This document shows positions 11,177-21,301 of a stretch of DNA of 64,000 bases, in pieces; the stretch's first letter is position 1; every line of letters begins with the position of its first letter. The position numbers were made by a program, and so were the translations under genes. The notes under the pieces are model-generated. The model was given only the letters and a program-made list of their open reading frames with translations. It made no database searches and was not told the DNA's origin. The stretch covers positions 25,434,894 to 25,498,893 of the forward strand of contig NC_054754.1 of NCBI RefSeq assembly GCF_018143015.1. Direction: 5' to 3'. Source of the stretch: Lytechinus variegatus. Its lineage: Eukaryota > Echinodermata > Echinoidea > Temnopleuroida > Toxopneustidae.

Positions 11177-11785
11177 TTAAGAGGGAGCTGCGTAAGATGT
11201 AATAATGTTACGTTTAATATTAGCTTTCAAGGAGTAGATTGTTGAACATGATTTGATATTGTCTGGAAGATTGTTCCAAATATCGGGACCGTAATGTCGA
11301 ATGGATTTGTGGGTTATTAATAATTTGGGGTTAGTGAGGTGTAGGTTTCCAGATATGCGGGTTGGGTAGGAATGGACAGACCTGTTGAATCTAAACATAT
11401 TATTAAAAGACTGAGGAAGTTGATTATTAAAATACTTAAACATAAATATAGCAATTTGAATCTTATTAATATCAAAGATTTTTAATGTTTTGAGTTTGTG
11501 AAACAATGGGTCAGTATGAGCCAAGTAATGTGAGCCTGTACACATACGGATAGCTCTTTTTTGTAGTTTAAATATAGAGTTTAGTTTAGAAGAGCCACAG
11601 TTTGCCCAAACGATATTGCAGTATGATATATATGGAAGAACTAACGAATTGTATAATAAGAATAAAGTTTTATGAGGAAGAAGGAATTTTAACTTTGAAA
11701 TGATTCCAATACTTTTTGAAACGCACATTGTAACATGGTGTATGTGTTGGTTCCAAGACAGAAATTCATCCATAATTACACCCAA
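11177..11785 (-). pseudogene. C-terminal part of the same LINE ORF after a frameshift
   Basis: It continues the 708-residue frame: GVIMDEFLSWNQHI, YNSLVLPYISYCNIVWAN, FKLQKRAIRMC and YGPDIWNNLPDNIK are the standard C-terminal motifs of CR1-type proteins. The two frames overlap by a few bases at 11776-11785, showing a single small indel. Confidence 0.85.
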
Positions 11786-13902
11786 AATTTTGAATTGGTT
11801 TTCTGTTCTAAAGGCGTACCGTCAATGTTAATGTAAATCGGTGTGATGATATTATGAGATTGATGTCTGAAATACATAAAATGTGTCTTTTTTGTATTTA
11901 AAGAAAGTTTGTTGGCCTTAAACCAGTTAGACACCTTGTAAATTTCACGATTTACTACATAGTTTAATGAATTAAGGTCTTGATGAGAATAAAATATATT
12001 TGTATCGTCAGCAAATAAGACAAATGACAAAATAGAGGAGGTTTTTATAATATCATTAATATAGAGCAAAAATAAAAGAGGACCTAAAATCGAACCCTGT
12101 GGAACACCACATTGAACTAAAAGAGAATCAGAGTCATCATTATTAAAAGTGACATATTGCCTTCGATTATTCAAGTAATCTTTGAACCATAAGAGAGATT
12201 GGCCTCGTATTCCATAATGATTGAGTTTGGAGAGTAAAATATCGTGGTTAAGAGTATCAAATGCTTTACTTAAATCGCAAAAAATACCAATTACGTGTTC
12301 TTTATTTGCTATGGCATTACTTATTTTGTCATAAATTTGAAGTAAAGCCGAGTCTGTTGAATAATATTTCCTAAAACCATATTGATTCGAATTTAGAATA
12401 TTGTGTTTGTTGATAAATTTGTAAAGTCTTGTGTATACTATTTTTTCTAGAATTTTTGATATTGTTGGAAGTAAAGAGATGGGACGGTAATTACTTATTT
12501 CGTGAGGATTGTCTTTCTTAAAAATTGGATTGACTTTAGCTATCTTAAATAAATCTGGGAAAACGCCTTGAGATAAGGAGTTATTAAATATGTGAGCCAA
12601 GGGGCTAGCAAGAGGGTGAATTATTTGCTTAAGTAAAAACATACTGATGCCATCAGACCCAGAAGATCTAGAACTGTGAAGGGTACGGGCAATGTTGACA
12701 ATTTCAGAAGGGTTCGTTGGGGTTAGAAAAAGAGACTCCTGATTTGGATCTGACAGATAATCTGCAAAATGTGCATTGGGAGTATTTATTTTATTTGCTA
12801 ATTCGGGTCCGATATTCGTAAAAAAAGAATTGAATGAGTTTGCATAAAGACTGGGATGAAGTATTTTAGATCCATTAAGAGTAATGTTATCATTAGGTGG
12901 AGGGTGGGTTTTTGTACCCAAGACTTCTTTAATAATTTTCCAAGTTATATTTGTATTACCACTGGCATTATTTATTTTGTTAGTATAGTGCAATTTTCGG
13001 GATATTCGAATCAATTTAGTTAGTTTATTACGATATATTTTATATGTTTTTAAGGAATTATCAGTTGGATTGCGCAAATGGGACTTATAGAGTCGATTGC
13101 GTGTCTGTATTGACTTCAGTAGACCTTTTGTTATCCAAGGATTTTGGGGTTTATTACGTTTGGTTTTAGCTTTACCTAAAGGGATATTTTTTTCATAATA
13201 ATGTTTTAATTTATTATTAAAGTGATTGTAGGCAATATTGGGATTTACTTCATCGTAAACGTCTTCCCAATCTTCTAAAAATAAATCTTGCTTTAATAGT
13301 TCTATATTTTGTTTAGATTCTTGACGATAAAAATATTCTTTTTTAGATTTTGGGTAAGATAGTTTACATTTACAAGTTAAAAATATAGGTAGGTGGTCCG
13401 AAACTTCAGAACAGAGGATCCCTCCGATAGCTTTGCTATTATGGATGTTCGAAAAAATGTTGTCAATTTGAGTTGATGAATTTAAATCAATTCTGGTGGG
13501 TTTATTAATGATAGAAAGGAAGCCAAATGAGTACATCAATTTCATGAAATTAGTTGCATTATTATTATCGATTGATGGCAAGAAGTTAATATTAAAATCA
13601 CCGAGTAGAAAAATATGTTTGTTTTCATCCCCTATTTTATAAAGAAATTGTTCTAATTCATCATGAAAGAGGTCTGTATTTGAATTAGGGGGTCTATAAA
13701 CCAATCCTATGATAATGTTTTTGGAACTAGTATTTTCGATCTCTATGAACAAAGACTCTGCATGAGATAATTTTGCATCAGAACGAACTGTGAATTTAAG
13801 ATTATGTGAAATATAAAAGGCAACACCACCACCTCTTCTTTCTTTACGGTCAGTCCTTATTAAATTATAATTAGGTATTAAAAATATCTGGGGAATTTTC
13901 AT
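11776..13902 (-). CDS. LINE endonuclease-reverse transcriptase ORF (708 aa, broken)
   Basis: An APE-type endonuclease occupies roughly residues 1-190, with GGGVAFYI, VYRPPNS, LLGDFNIN (about 98) and SDHLPI (about 167). The RT follows with NYRPISLLPTISKILEKIV, CDLSKAFDTLNHDIL (about 545), GVPQGSILGPLLFLLYIND (about 600) and the catalytic FADD (about 631). These motifs are typical of the CR1/L2 group. The apparent Met start is an artefact: the expected N-terminal endonuclease residues (FSVIGLTETWLHENSPD) are in another frame just upstream, up to about 14040. The frame also breaks at the C-terminal side. It copies its own RNA at nicked chromosomal DNA in active relatives; this copy is a relic. 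Confidence 0.85.
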   Translation of the reverse strand: MKIPQIFLIPNYNLIRTDRKERRGGGVAFYISHNLKFTVRSDAKLSHAESLFIEIENTSSKNIIIGLVYRPPNSNTDLFHDELEQFLYKIGDENKHIFLLGDFNINFLPSIDNNNATNFMKLMYSFGFLSIINKPTRIDLNSSTQIDNIFSNIHNSKAIGGILCSEVSDHLPIFLTCKCKLSYPKSKKEYFYRQESKQNIELLKQDLFLEDWEDVYDEVNPNIAYNHFNNKLKHYYEKNIPLGKAKTKRNKPQNPWITKGLLKSIQTRNRLYKSHLRNPTDNSLKTYKIYRNKLTKLIRISRKLHYTNKINNASGNTNITWKIIKEVLGTKTHPPPNDNITLNGSKILHPSLYANSFNSFFTNIGPELANKINTPNAHFADYLSDPNQESLFLTPTNPSEIVNIARTLHSSRSSGSDGISMFLLKQIIHPLASPLAHIFNNSLSQGVFPDLFKIAKVNPIFKKDNPHEISNYRPISLLPTISKILEKIVYTRLYKFINKHNILNSNQYGFRKYYSTDSALLQIYDKISNAIANKEHVIGIFCDLSKAFDTLNHDILLSKLNHYGIRGQSLLWFKDYLNNRRQYVTFNNDDSDSLLVQCGVPQGSILGPLLFLLYINDIIKTSSILSFVLFADDTNIFYSHQDLNSLNYVVNREIYKVSNWFKANKLSLNTKKTHFMYFRHQSHNIITPIYINIDGTPLEQKTNSKFWV

Positions 13903-14045
13903 GTAACCATGTTTCGGTTAAGCCAATTACGGAAAAGGGAAAGTTGTTTAATGAGTGTAAGAGGTTAACTAAATATTCAAAAAAATTTATTTATACTTCG
14001 TATGTTTGCATGAAAAAGTGAAATATTGTCTGAAGTATTATTAAA
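13903..14045 (-). pseudogene. N-terminal endonuclease segment of the CR1-like LINE, out of frame
   Basis: Minus-strand reading gives NISLFHANIRSINK, a break at a T7 run, then NNFPFSVIGLTETWLHE in a second frame. This is the usual start of CR1-type endonucleases (NIRS and TETW motifs) and proves that the element has lost frame twice before the main ORF. Confidence 0.7.
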
Positions 14046-16379
14046 TTTGTTTTTAAATTCTTGGGGAGTGTAATATTTGCTATCTTGCGAATTCTCTATA
14101 ATGATGTCCGGGTAAAGGTATGTGACTCAGACAGGGGGCGTGAAAATGTAAAGTACCGGAGGTTTGGAGAGAGGTCAACTGCAAGTGTGCAAGTGGTGCA
14201 GGTGATTGTGTGTGTGCGTGAAGATGTGTTCATGTTTGAAAGTGGTGCTCGTGTATCAGCAATTGGAACATAATATACAAGTACAAAATGAATAAGACCC
14301 ATCTTGGTCAATGATGAATAGGCAGAAGAGCAAAGCCCGACCACCAAAAAAAAATACAATAAAACAATTTCAGCAGCAATACTTAGAATTAACAAAGGGG
14401 GAATCGAGACAAGACATAATTAACAAACAGAGCCTAAATTCAGCTATATCGAACATTTGATTATTTACAGTGGTTTCTATCGGTAAAAAAAAAAAATCTG
14501 TTTTGAAAGGACATGAATTGGTATGCTTGAGAGATGAATATCAAGAAAAATGAAAAGAAGGGAAAAAAGCAAACATGATGTCAGATCCATTAGCCAGAAA
14601 CGATTAGGTTCTCACATCTTATAAAAACAAAATACTGCTAAGACAGTCATAAAACGAACATAAAAGTTTGTTTAAGTTTGCGATCATTTAGAGTAACTGA
14701 AGTAAATGTTGAAGTACAAAAAACAAACAAACAATTGATTTAAAGAATGATAAGCACTGTCAAAAAGACTGGTGGGGACGACAAGGTCAGTGACTACACG
14801 AACCCGCCAACTATTGTTTAATCGAAAGTTTCATTGAGGAGTGGGAAGTGATCAGTGGTGCATAACCACGCCTTAGTGATTGAAACCTGGGGATGAGATA
14901 ATGCAAATTGATTACACTGAGTTTACATGAAATGAAGGTACAGTACAAACTTTTAGCATATCTTCACCAGCAGACTACAAGTCAAAAAATGAATTTGGTT
15001 ATCCGCTTTGAGACAATGCTTAATTGGATAGAGACATTGAGCGTTTGGTACACAAAAGGGTTCGTGTAAATATGGGGATGAATTCGAGGAGTGGCGGGAA
15101 AAATACTATATGGAAAAATGTTAAGTACGTGACTAAAGATAATGGTAAAACCATGTAGTAGAAAGAACATATAATGCACAGTTTATACACTTGTATTAGC
15201 GTAATCAACATGCATAAAAGGGTAGATTTTTCCCCTTCTGTCTCCCTTTATGATGGTAATTCAACAGATACACCCAATTCGGCCAAAGTTCATTGACCTT
15301 TGACCTTGGTCATGTGACCTGAAACGCGCACAGGATGTTCAGTGATACTTAATTACTCTAATTTCCAAGTTTAATGAACTAGACCAATAAACTTTCAAAG
15401 TTATGATGGTAATTCAACAGATACCCCCGATTCGGCCAAAGTTCATTGACCCTAAATGACCTTTGACCTTAATCATGAGACCTGAAACTTGCACAAAATG
15501 TTCAGCGATGCTTGATTACTATTATGTCCAAGTTTCATGAATCAGATCCATAAACTATCAAAGTTATGATGGGAATTCAACAGATATCCCCAATTCGGCC
15601 AAAGTTCATTGACCCTAAATGACCTTTGACCTTGGTCATGTGACGTGAAACTCATGCAGGATGTTCAGTGATACTTTATTAACCTTATGTCCAAGTTTCA
15701 TGAACTAGGTCCATATATTTTCTAAGTTATGATGACATTTCAAAAACTTAACCTCAGGTTAAGATTTCGATGTTGATTCCTCCAACATGGTCTAAGTTCA
15801 TTGACCTTAAATGACCTTTGACCTTGGTCATGTGACATGAAACTCTAATAGGATGTTCAGTAATACTTGATCAACCTTATGGCCAAGTTTTATTAACTAG
15901 GTCCATATACTTTCTAAGTTATGACGTCATTTCAAAAACTTAACCTCAGGTTAAGATTTGATGTTGACGCCGCCGCCGCCGTCGGAAAAGCGGCGCCTAT
16001 AGTCTCACTTTGCTTCGCAGGTGAGACAAAAACGAGTTGTTGTTCCGATGATGGTTTTTCAGATGGATGATACATTTCAGTATAATGGTAAACATCCAAT
16101 TAAGAAGTAAAACCCATTTCCATAATCATTCAAATGAAGTAAAAAAAAAAAAAACGAAAAACACTGTGCATATCCTATAAGTGATCGCATATTAATGATT
16201 TTGAATTCCTAAACCTTCGCAAGGAGGGTACCGTTGCGAATTTGAAAACACCTCTTCGGCTATTTGAATTTGATCGATCTTTATACTTGTTTAAATGAAA
16301 TAACCACGAAATCGCGTGCCAATATGATTAAATTAAATAAAGTATTTGGGTATTTAAATGTTGATCTCATAGGTCATTC

Positions 16380-17660
16380 GAATTAGTTGCAAATTGAACT
16401 ATTACATCATTAAATCGGTTGAAATTTTGACGAAATTGGACGGGAAAACCTATAATAAAAATATTAGCTCGTGCTTCGCACTCGCATCATTTAAGTGCTG
16501 TCCACATCCACTTCACAATTCCCATACATGGTGCTTAAGATAGTGCTTAAATTTTCCGCTCGAGCTTCGCGCTCGCATTATTGATTTCAATGATAAAAAA
16601 TGAAATATATTCAGAATGCCCAGATTCTGTCTCTGAAACATGTTTATTAAAATACGAAGCTTTAACTTTGTTCAAAACGTGCTAAATTATCCAGTTTCAG
16701 ATCAGAAAATAAAAAATTTCTGCCTGTGCTTTGCGCTTGCTTCACTAATGTAGGAAAATACCAAATTGCCCATCTTTTTTCATGATTTACAAAACATGAA
16801 TAGAGTGTCCCATTTTTAGGTATGAAATCTCAATTTTTTTCAGCTCGCGCTTTGCGCAGGCATCAGTTGTTTAGTTTTATGCTTTATAACGTTTATCTAA
16901 AAAAGTGCTTAGAATGTCAATTTTTTAGGTCGGAATGTCAAAAAAATTTCAGCTCGATCGCGTTTCACGCTCGCATAACTAAAAGTTGAAATATGTATCG
17001 TCTTAATTACTAACTGCAAATCGTCCTTAGGTCCCTTTTCGATCAAGACAGAGCCCATATTGAAAATTTCTGCTCGTGCTTCGTGCTCGCAGTAATATCT
17101 ATATAGTTACATACGCATCTTGTTCAGGTTCACAAACATTGCCCAGAATATTCAATTTTCAGGACAAAATACATGAAATTCCAAAACTTTTCAGCTCACG
17201 CTTCGCGCTCGCACTATTCAAATAGGGCTTATGAGATTATTACATTTTTAAATGATGTTTTATAAGAATAAAGCTAAGAAATGAATGTTAGGACATCGGC
17301 GTTTTACCCCCTCACCCATTTTTCACGACCATAAAAATGGGGAGAAAAGGAAAGGGTTAAGTGTGAAATATAGGCCTATAATTTTTCAAATGTTATGTCA
17401 AAATCTATCACAAACTTTGATTTTTGTAATTAGAATGTCAAACTTTTTGCTCGCTCGCTTCGCTCGCAACTTCTTATTAATTTGACGCGATATGCCGTAT
17501 CAAGCCCCCCTCAAAATTTTTGGCTCATAACGCCACTGAGACAACCCTTTAAAAGAAACAAACAAAAATCAACTTTGATCGGGGAAAATATGGGTGAAAA
17601 AGAAATCGGCCCCCCCCCCCATTGGCGGGAGCTGGATTCGCCCCTGCTCCATGATCATGA
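16380..17660. repeat. CGCGCTTCGCGC-repeat tract, cluster 1 (transposon remnant)
   Basis: About eight copies of degenerate AGCTCGCGCTTCGCGCTCGC motifs spaced by roughly 90-180 bases of AT-rich DNA. The right edge GAGCTGGATTCGCCCCTG (ends 17646) looks like the inverse of the CAGGGGCGGATCC hAT-like end. No matching left end or target duplication was found. No protein supported. Confidence 0.55.
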
Positions 17661-18208
17661 ATAATCTTTTTCTTGTTTTCAAATTTCGAAATCATGTTCG
17701 GTTTATTTCCCGTTTATTCCCCCCTTTCGTCTAGGAGTGAATTATCGTTGGAAACAATTCTTCACTGTAGAACGAGGCCTTCGATGAATGGGATCAAGAT
17801 AAGATGTCGGACACCGATCTCAAATTTACATTTGAGTGATTAACTAGAGATATGAGAGTAAAGATAGAGATATGCTTAATAGAATCAAGTGTTTTATTGA
17901 TCTCATGACTAATATAACAACAAAAGAATAAAAACAATCAATTTAATAAAGTCCGTGGTGGAGAGTCTAACAGATAGCTTGGAATTTATACAGTTGTAGA
18001 CAATAATGAACATTCAAATTTCATTTTTTTTTGGATGGTTATGAATTTTTCTTTTCTTTTTAGTGTAATAATAGTCAATATCCAAATATTTTCCCTTGTA
18101 TGTATGAAAAGCATTAAAGCTTTTCTTTCTGTCTCGGTAAGATAGAGATTAATAGTGAATCGAATCAATTTACATTTGGAATAAATATTTAGGGGACCTT
18201 CCCATTAA

Positions 18209-18796
18209 AGGACAAGTCCACCTCATCAAAAAGTTCACTTGAATAAAAAGGAAAAATCCAACAAGCATAACACTGAAAATTTCATCAAAATCGGATGTAA
18301 AATAAGAAAGTTATGACACTTCAAAGTTTCGCTTAATTTCACAAAACAGTTATATGTACATCCTGGTCTGTATGCAAATGAGGAGACTGATGACATCATC
18401 CACTCACTATATCTTTTTTATTTTATCATATGAAATATTCTAATTTTCTCCTCTTTGTCAAGTGAAACAACGATTAATTCCTCCATGAACACGTGGAATT
18501 AACATTGTGTCATACAATACGGTTCAGTCAAGTTGGTCCTTATTGTCAAATCTGTAAGAAATGAAATATCAGAAACAATAGAAAACAACAGAAATAGTGA
18601 GTGAGGGACATCATCGACCGTCTCATTTGCATGTAACTGAATTGTGCAAATCAATGTTTTGTGAAAATTACGCGAAACTTTAAAATGTCATAACTTTCTT
18701 ATTTCACATCCGATTTTGATGAAATTTCAGCGTTATGCTGGTTTGATTTTTCTCTATTTATTCATATCAACAATTTTTCTGCGGTGGACTTGACCA
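18209..18796. mobile_element. TTAA-type palindromic MITE, family TTAA-2
   Basis: Preceded by TTAA (18205-18208). The left end AGGACAAGTCCACCTC pairs with the right-end GCGGTGGACTTGACC. Subterminal CATCAAAATCGGATGTAA and AAAGTTATGACA are repeated inverted near the right end. The right TTAA is lost. No coding capacity. Confidence 0.75.
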
Positions 18797-18835
18797 GTTT
18801 TCGGTTACAGATCCCTCGATAACATTTCGATGGTA

Positions 18836-19009
18836 CACTGTAAAAAAAAAGTGAAGTGCTAATTTAGCGCTTACAGTGCTTGTGTAGTGACTGCACTACG
18901 AGTGCTGATTTTCTAGTTCCAATTTAAACCAGAAAATCAGCACTCGTATAGTGCAGTCACTATACAAGCACTGTAAGCGCTTAATTAGCACTTCATTTTT
19001 TTTACAGTG
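18836..19009. mobile_element. Foldback MITE with TA target site, copy 1
   Basis: 174 bp that is almost one perfect hairpin: CACTGTAAAAAAAAAGTGAA at the left, its inverse ending TTTTTACAGTG at the right, with TA on both sides (18834-18835 and 19010-19011). The arms include AGCGCTTACAGTGCTTG and GACTGCACTACGAGTGC. TA duplication points to the Tc1/mariner group (inference). Confidence 0.85.
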
Positions 19010-19419
19010 TATGTTAAGATTCACCCTATAGTTAATTGTTAGGAGGCCCCGGTACCACGCAAATTACAACTTTGTGTAGATATAATTTAATAACATTAAA
19101 TTACTAGTATATAAAAATGCATATTAAATATATTTATAGCCACATTTCATGAAACCCTTTATCGTTCCTTTCCTTTATGGTCTCTAATAACACAATGATG
19201 ATTGACATCATTAATTGGTCGAAAATTTGCATTATTACAAATTGGACAGCGTATCCTTTCAATTTATACGTGATGGATGGCGAGAACAATATTTTTGGAC
19301 ACATAACATGACGTATGCAAGGCTGCAATTAGAAGAGCTCACAGAAAAAGAAGCGTTTATCGAAGCGCCTAAATGAAAGATTCTCGGTTATATTCATATG
19401 ACCATCAATCATGTATTAA

Positions 19420-19958
19420 AGGAATGATCCAGGCTGAAAGTATTTATAGCTTAATAAATAGAGTAGAATTCACTGAGCAAAATTTCAATTTTAAAGTTTA
19501 GCAATATTTTGTGAAAACAGTCGTCATATATATTCATTAGATGGGTTGATGATGTCACATCCCCACTTGTTCTTTTATATTTTATTATATGAAATTAGGT
19601 TTATTCAATTTTTTCCTCCAAGAACTAGAAAAATTGGATTGACAACTGATTTCGTGCAATAAATATTTATTGCTGCAACTTATTTCATTATAAGGGAGAC
19701 ATATTATTTACTCAAGTATGAAATAATAGAAAAAATATGATTTTATGTAATAACATAAGAAAACGGGAAGTGGAGATGTGACATCATCAGCCCACCTAAT
19801 GAATACTCATGACAACTGTTTTCACAAAATATTGCTAAACTTTAAACTTCAATAACTTTATTATTTGTTATCCGATTTTGATGAAATTTTCGGCATATTG
19901 CTCAATGAATTATACTCTATGTATTAAGATATAAATATTTTCAGCCCGGACCATCCCT
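19420..19958. mobile_element. TTAA-flanked palindromic MITE, family TTAA-1
   Basis: TTAA at 19416-19419 and 19959-19962. The ends AGGAATGATCCAGGCTGAAA and the inverse TTTCAGCCCGGACCATCCCT pair with a few mismatches. The arms hold TAAATAGAGTA, AGCAATATTTTGTGAAAACAG and GATGATGTCACATCCCCAC in inverted order. A sister copy is at 43935-44500. Confidence 0.85.
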
Positions 19959-20029
19959 TTAAAGAAATAAATTCTGAATTGGCTAATGCAACTCAGGATC
20001 ATTTAGGTAATTGTGGCAAATCACATCGC

Positions 20030-20780
20030 ATACTATCTCGAAATCATTGATCCTACATGCGAGTAATGATGATAATAATGAGCTCCAGCATTTTTATTGA
20101 AGATGATTTTCAGAAGAACTTGATGATTTAATGATACTTTGGCAATAACCGTTATCATAACCATCATCATCACCATACCATCACCACTACCATCAATATT
20201 GATTGGTCTGTTTCTCAAACTTTAAAAAACAATTTTTTTTTACATAATGAAGTGAATCATAACGAAGTACAAGTATCAAGTGCAGACAGTGTAAATTAAT
20301 TTCTGAAGAGTTTACAGGGGGTAAATTATATAGGTGTGGTAGTCTCTAAAGATAAGAGATCAATTACTACCAGAGTACATTGCAACATTTTTACATCACA
20401 TGCAGATGAAGAAATCTAGCATCATATTACGAAGCAAGATGAATTAGAAGTAATTATATATTAATCGATAAATTATGTTCTTCTAAACGACGAATGAACT
20501 TAATCATTGGTTACGTTTATATACAATGGCACCAAAGACTTCCCTCCACATAATCTATTATCCTAAAAGTGTGATAAGGATCCTAATAGAAATTAATGAT
20601 CGACTGAAATCTACCACGTTATCAGATATTAAAGCCAAAAGGTTATTGAGGCTTACAGCTCAACAACCTTGCTTTTGTACATATTTTTCAGCGAAAAGAT
20701 TATTCAATTTTGACCATTATGTTACAATTATATTGCGTTTATTATACACAGACCTTATATAATTGAAGAACAGTGGCACA
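20030..20780. other. Intergenic DNA; no gene supported
   Basis: Contains a small ATC/ATG-rich patch near 20155-20200. Open frames on both strands lack splice or domain support. Confidence 0.4.
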
Positions 20781-20794
20781 ATAAGAGTGCCACA

Positions 20795-21090
20795 TGAATG
20801 GACTTTCAGCCACATAATTATATCTAAATAAATAGAGTAAAATTCACCAATCAACACGCTGACATTTTCATCGAAATCTTACAAGGGATAACAAACTCAT
20901 GACATTTTTGAAGTATTTTTATTACTTCGGTGACACGGTTCTATGCATGCGTTCATGAATATGCACTTTGGAAGTTGATGATGTCATTCCCCCCTCTTCC
21001 ATTTTCTCTTGAATTTTATTACATGAAATAATTATCATTTCATAATTTCATACAAGTGTGCATGTTCGATTTTGCGTTGTAACAAAATGA
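20795..21090. repeat. Partial TTAA-1 family MITE
   Basis: TCAGCCACATAATTATATCT, TAAATAGAGTAAAATTCACC, TTTTCATCGAAAT and GTTGATGATGTCATTCCCCC match the left arm of the TTAA-1 family. The right arm is missing. Confidence 0.6.
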
Positions 21091-21301
21091 GTTGCAACGG
21101 TTGAATTATGAGTCAATCCAGTTTTGTTGTTATTGTTAGAGGACAAAATCTAAATTCTAATGCCATCAGCATCACCTTCGTATTTAAGAAAGTCAATATC
21201 AAGGTAAAAACAGTTTCCAATGAAGTGGAATTATAGAGGATTTCTTCATTCATAGTTCAAGCATAGAGCTAGACTAAAATATCAATCAAATCCGGATGAA
21301 T

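Larger units (their letters stand above)
10843..15247 (-). mobile_element. CR1/L2-like non-LTR retrotransposon, near full length
   Basis: About 4.4 kb on the minus strand, inserted in the TGACC element. The 3' end (left) is an ATAAATAAAATAAAATC-type tail; the 5' end lies near 15247. Endonuclease and RT are encoded at 11177-13902 plus an upstream stretch. At least three frame breaks make it inactive: near 13985 (a T7 run), near 13870 and near 11785. The region 14050-15240 shows no convincing ORF1 and probably represents the 5' leader. Clade assignment within CR1/L2/Crack/Daphne needs a tree. Confidence 0.8.
10536..16030. mobile_element. TGACC-rich tandem-repeat element, split by a LINE
   Basis: The outer ends are GTCTCACCTGC (10536) and GCAGGTGAGAC (ends about 16026), an 11-bp inverted pair. 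Inside are repeated units of roughly 170 bp containing CATTGACCTT, TGACCTTTGACCTTGGTCAT, GTGACCTGAAACTCGCAC and TCCAAGTTTCATGAACTAG. The right part also carries AACCTCAGGTTAAG and a GCCGCCGCC stretch. The LINE at about 10843-15247 interrupts one unit: AAAGTTAT on the left resumes as TTATGATGG on the right. No obvious target duplication of the outer element. Confidence 0.7.

Noticed and set aside
7896..17646. One giant hAT element spanning 7896-17646
   Set aside because: The end-like sequences are similar, but no 8-bp target duplication matches between the two sides.
8500..17660. CRISPR-like arrays
   Set aside because: Repeats are long, diverged, irregularly spaced and in an intron-bearing animal genome; they fit transposons and tandem repeats.
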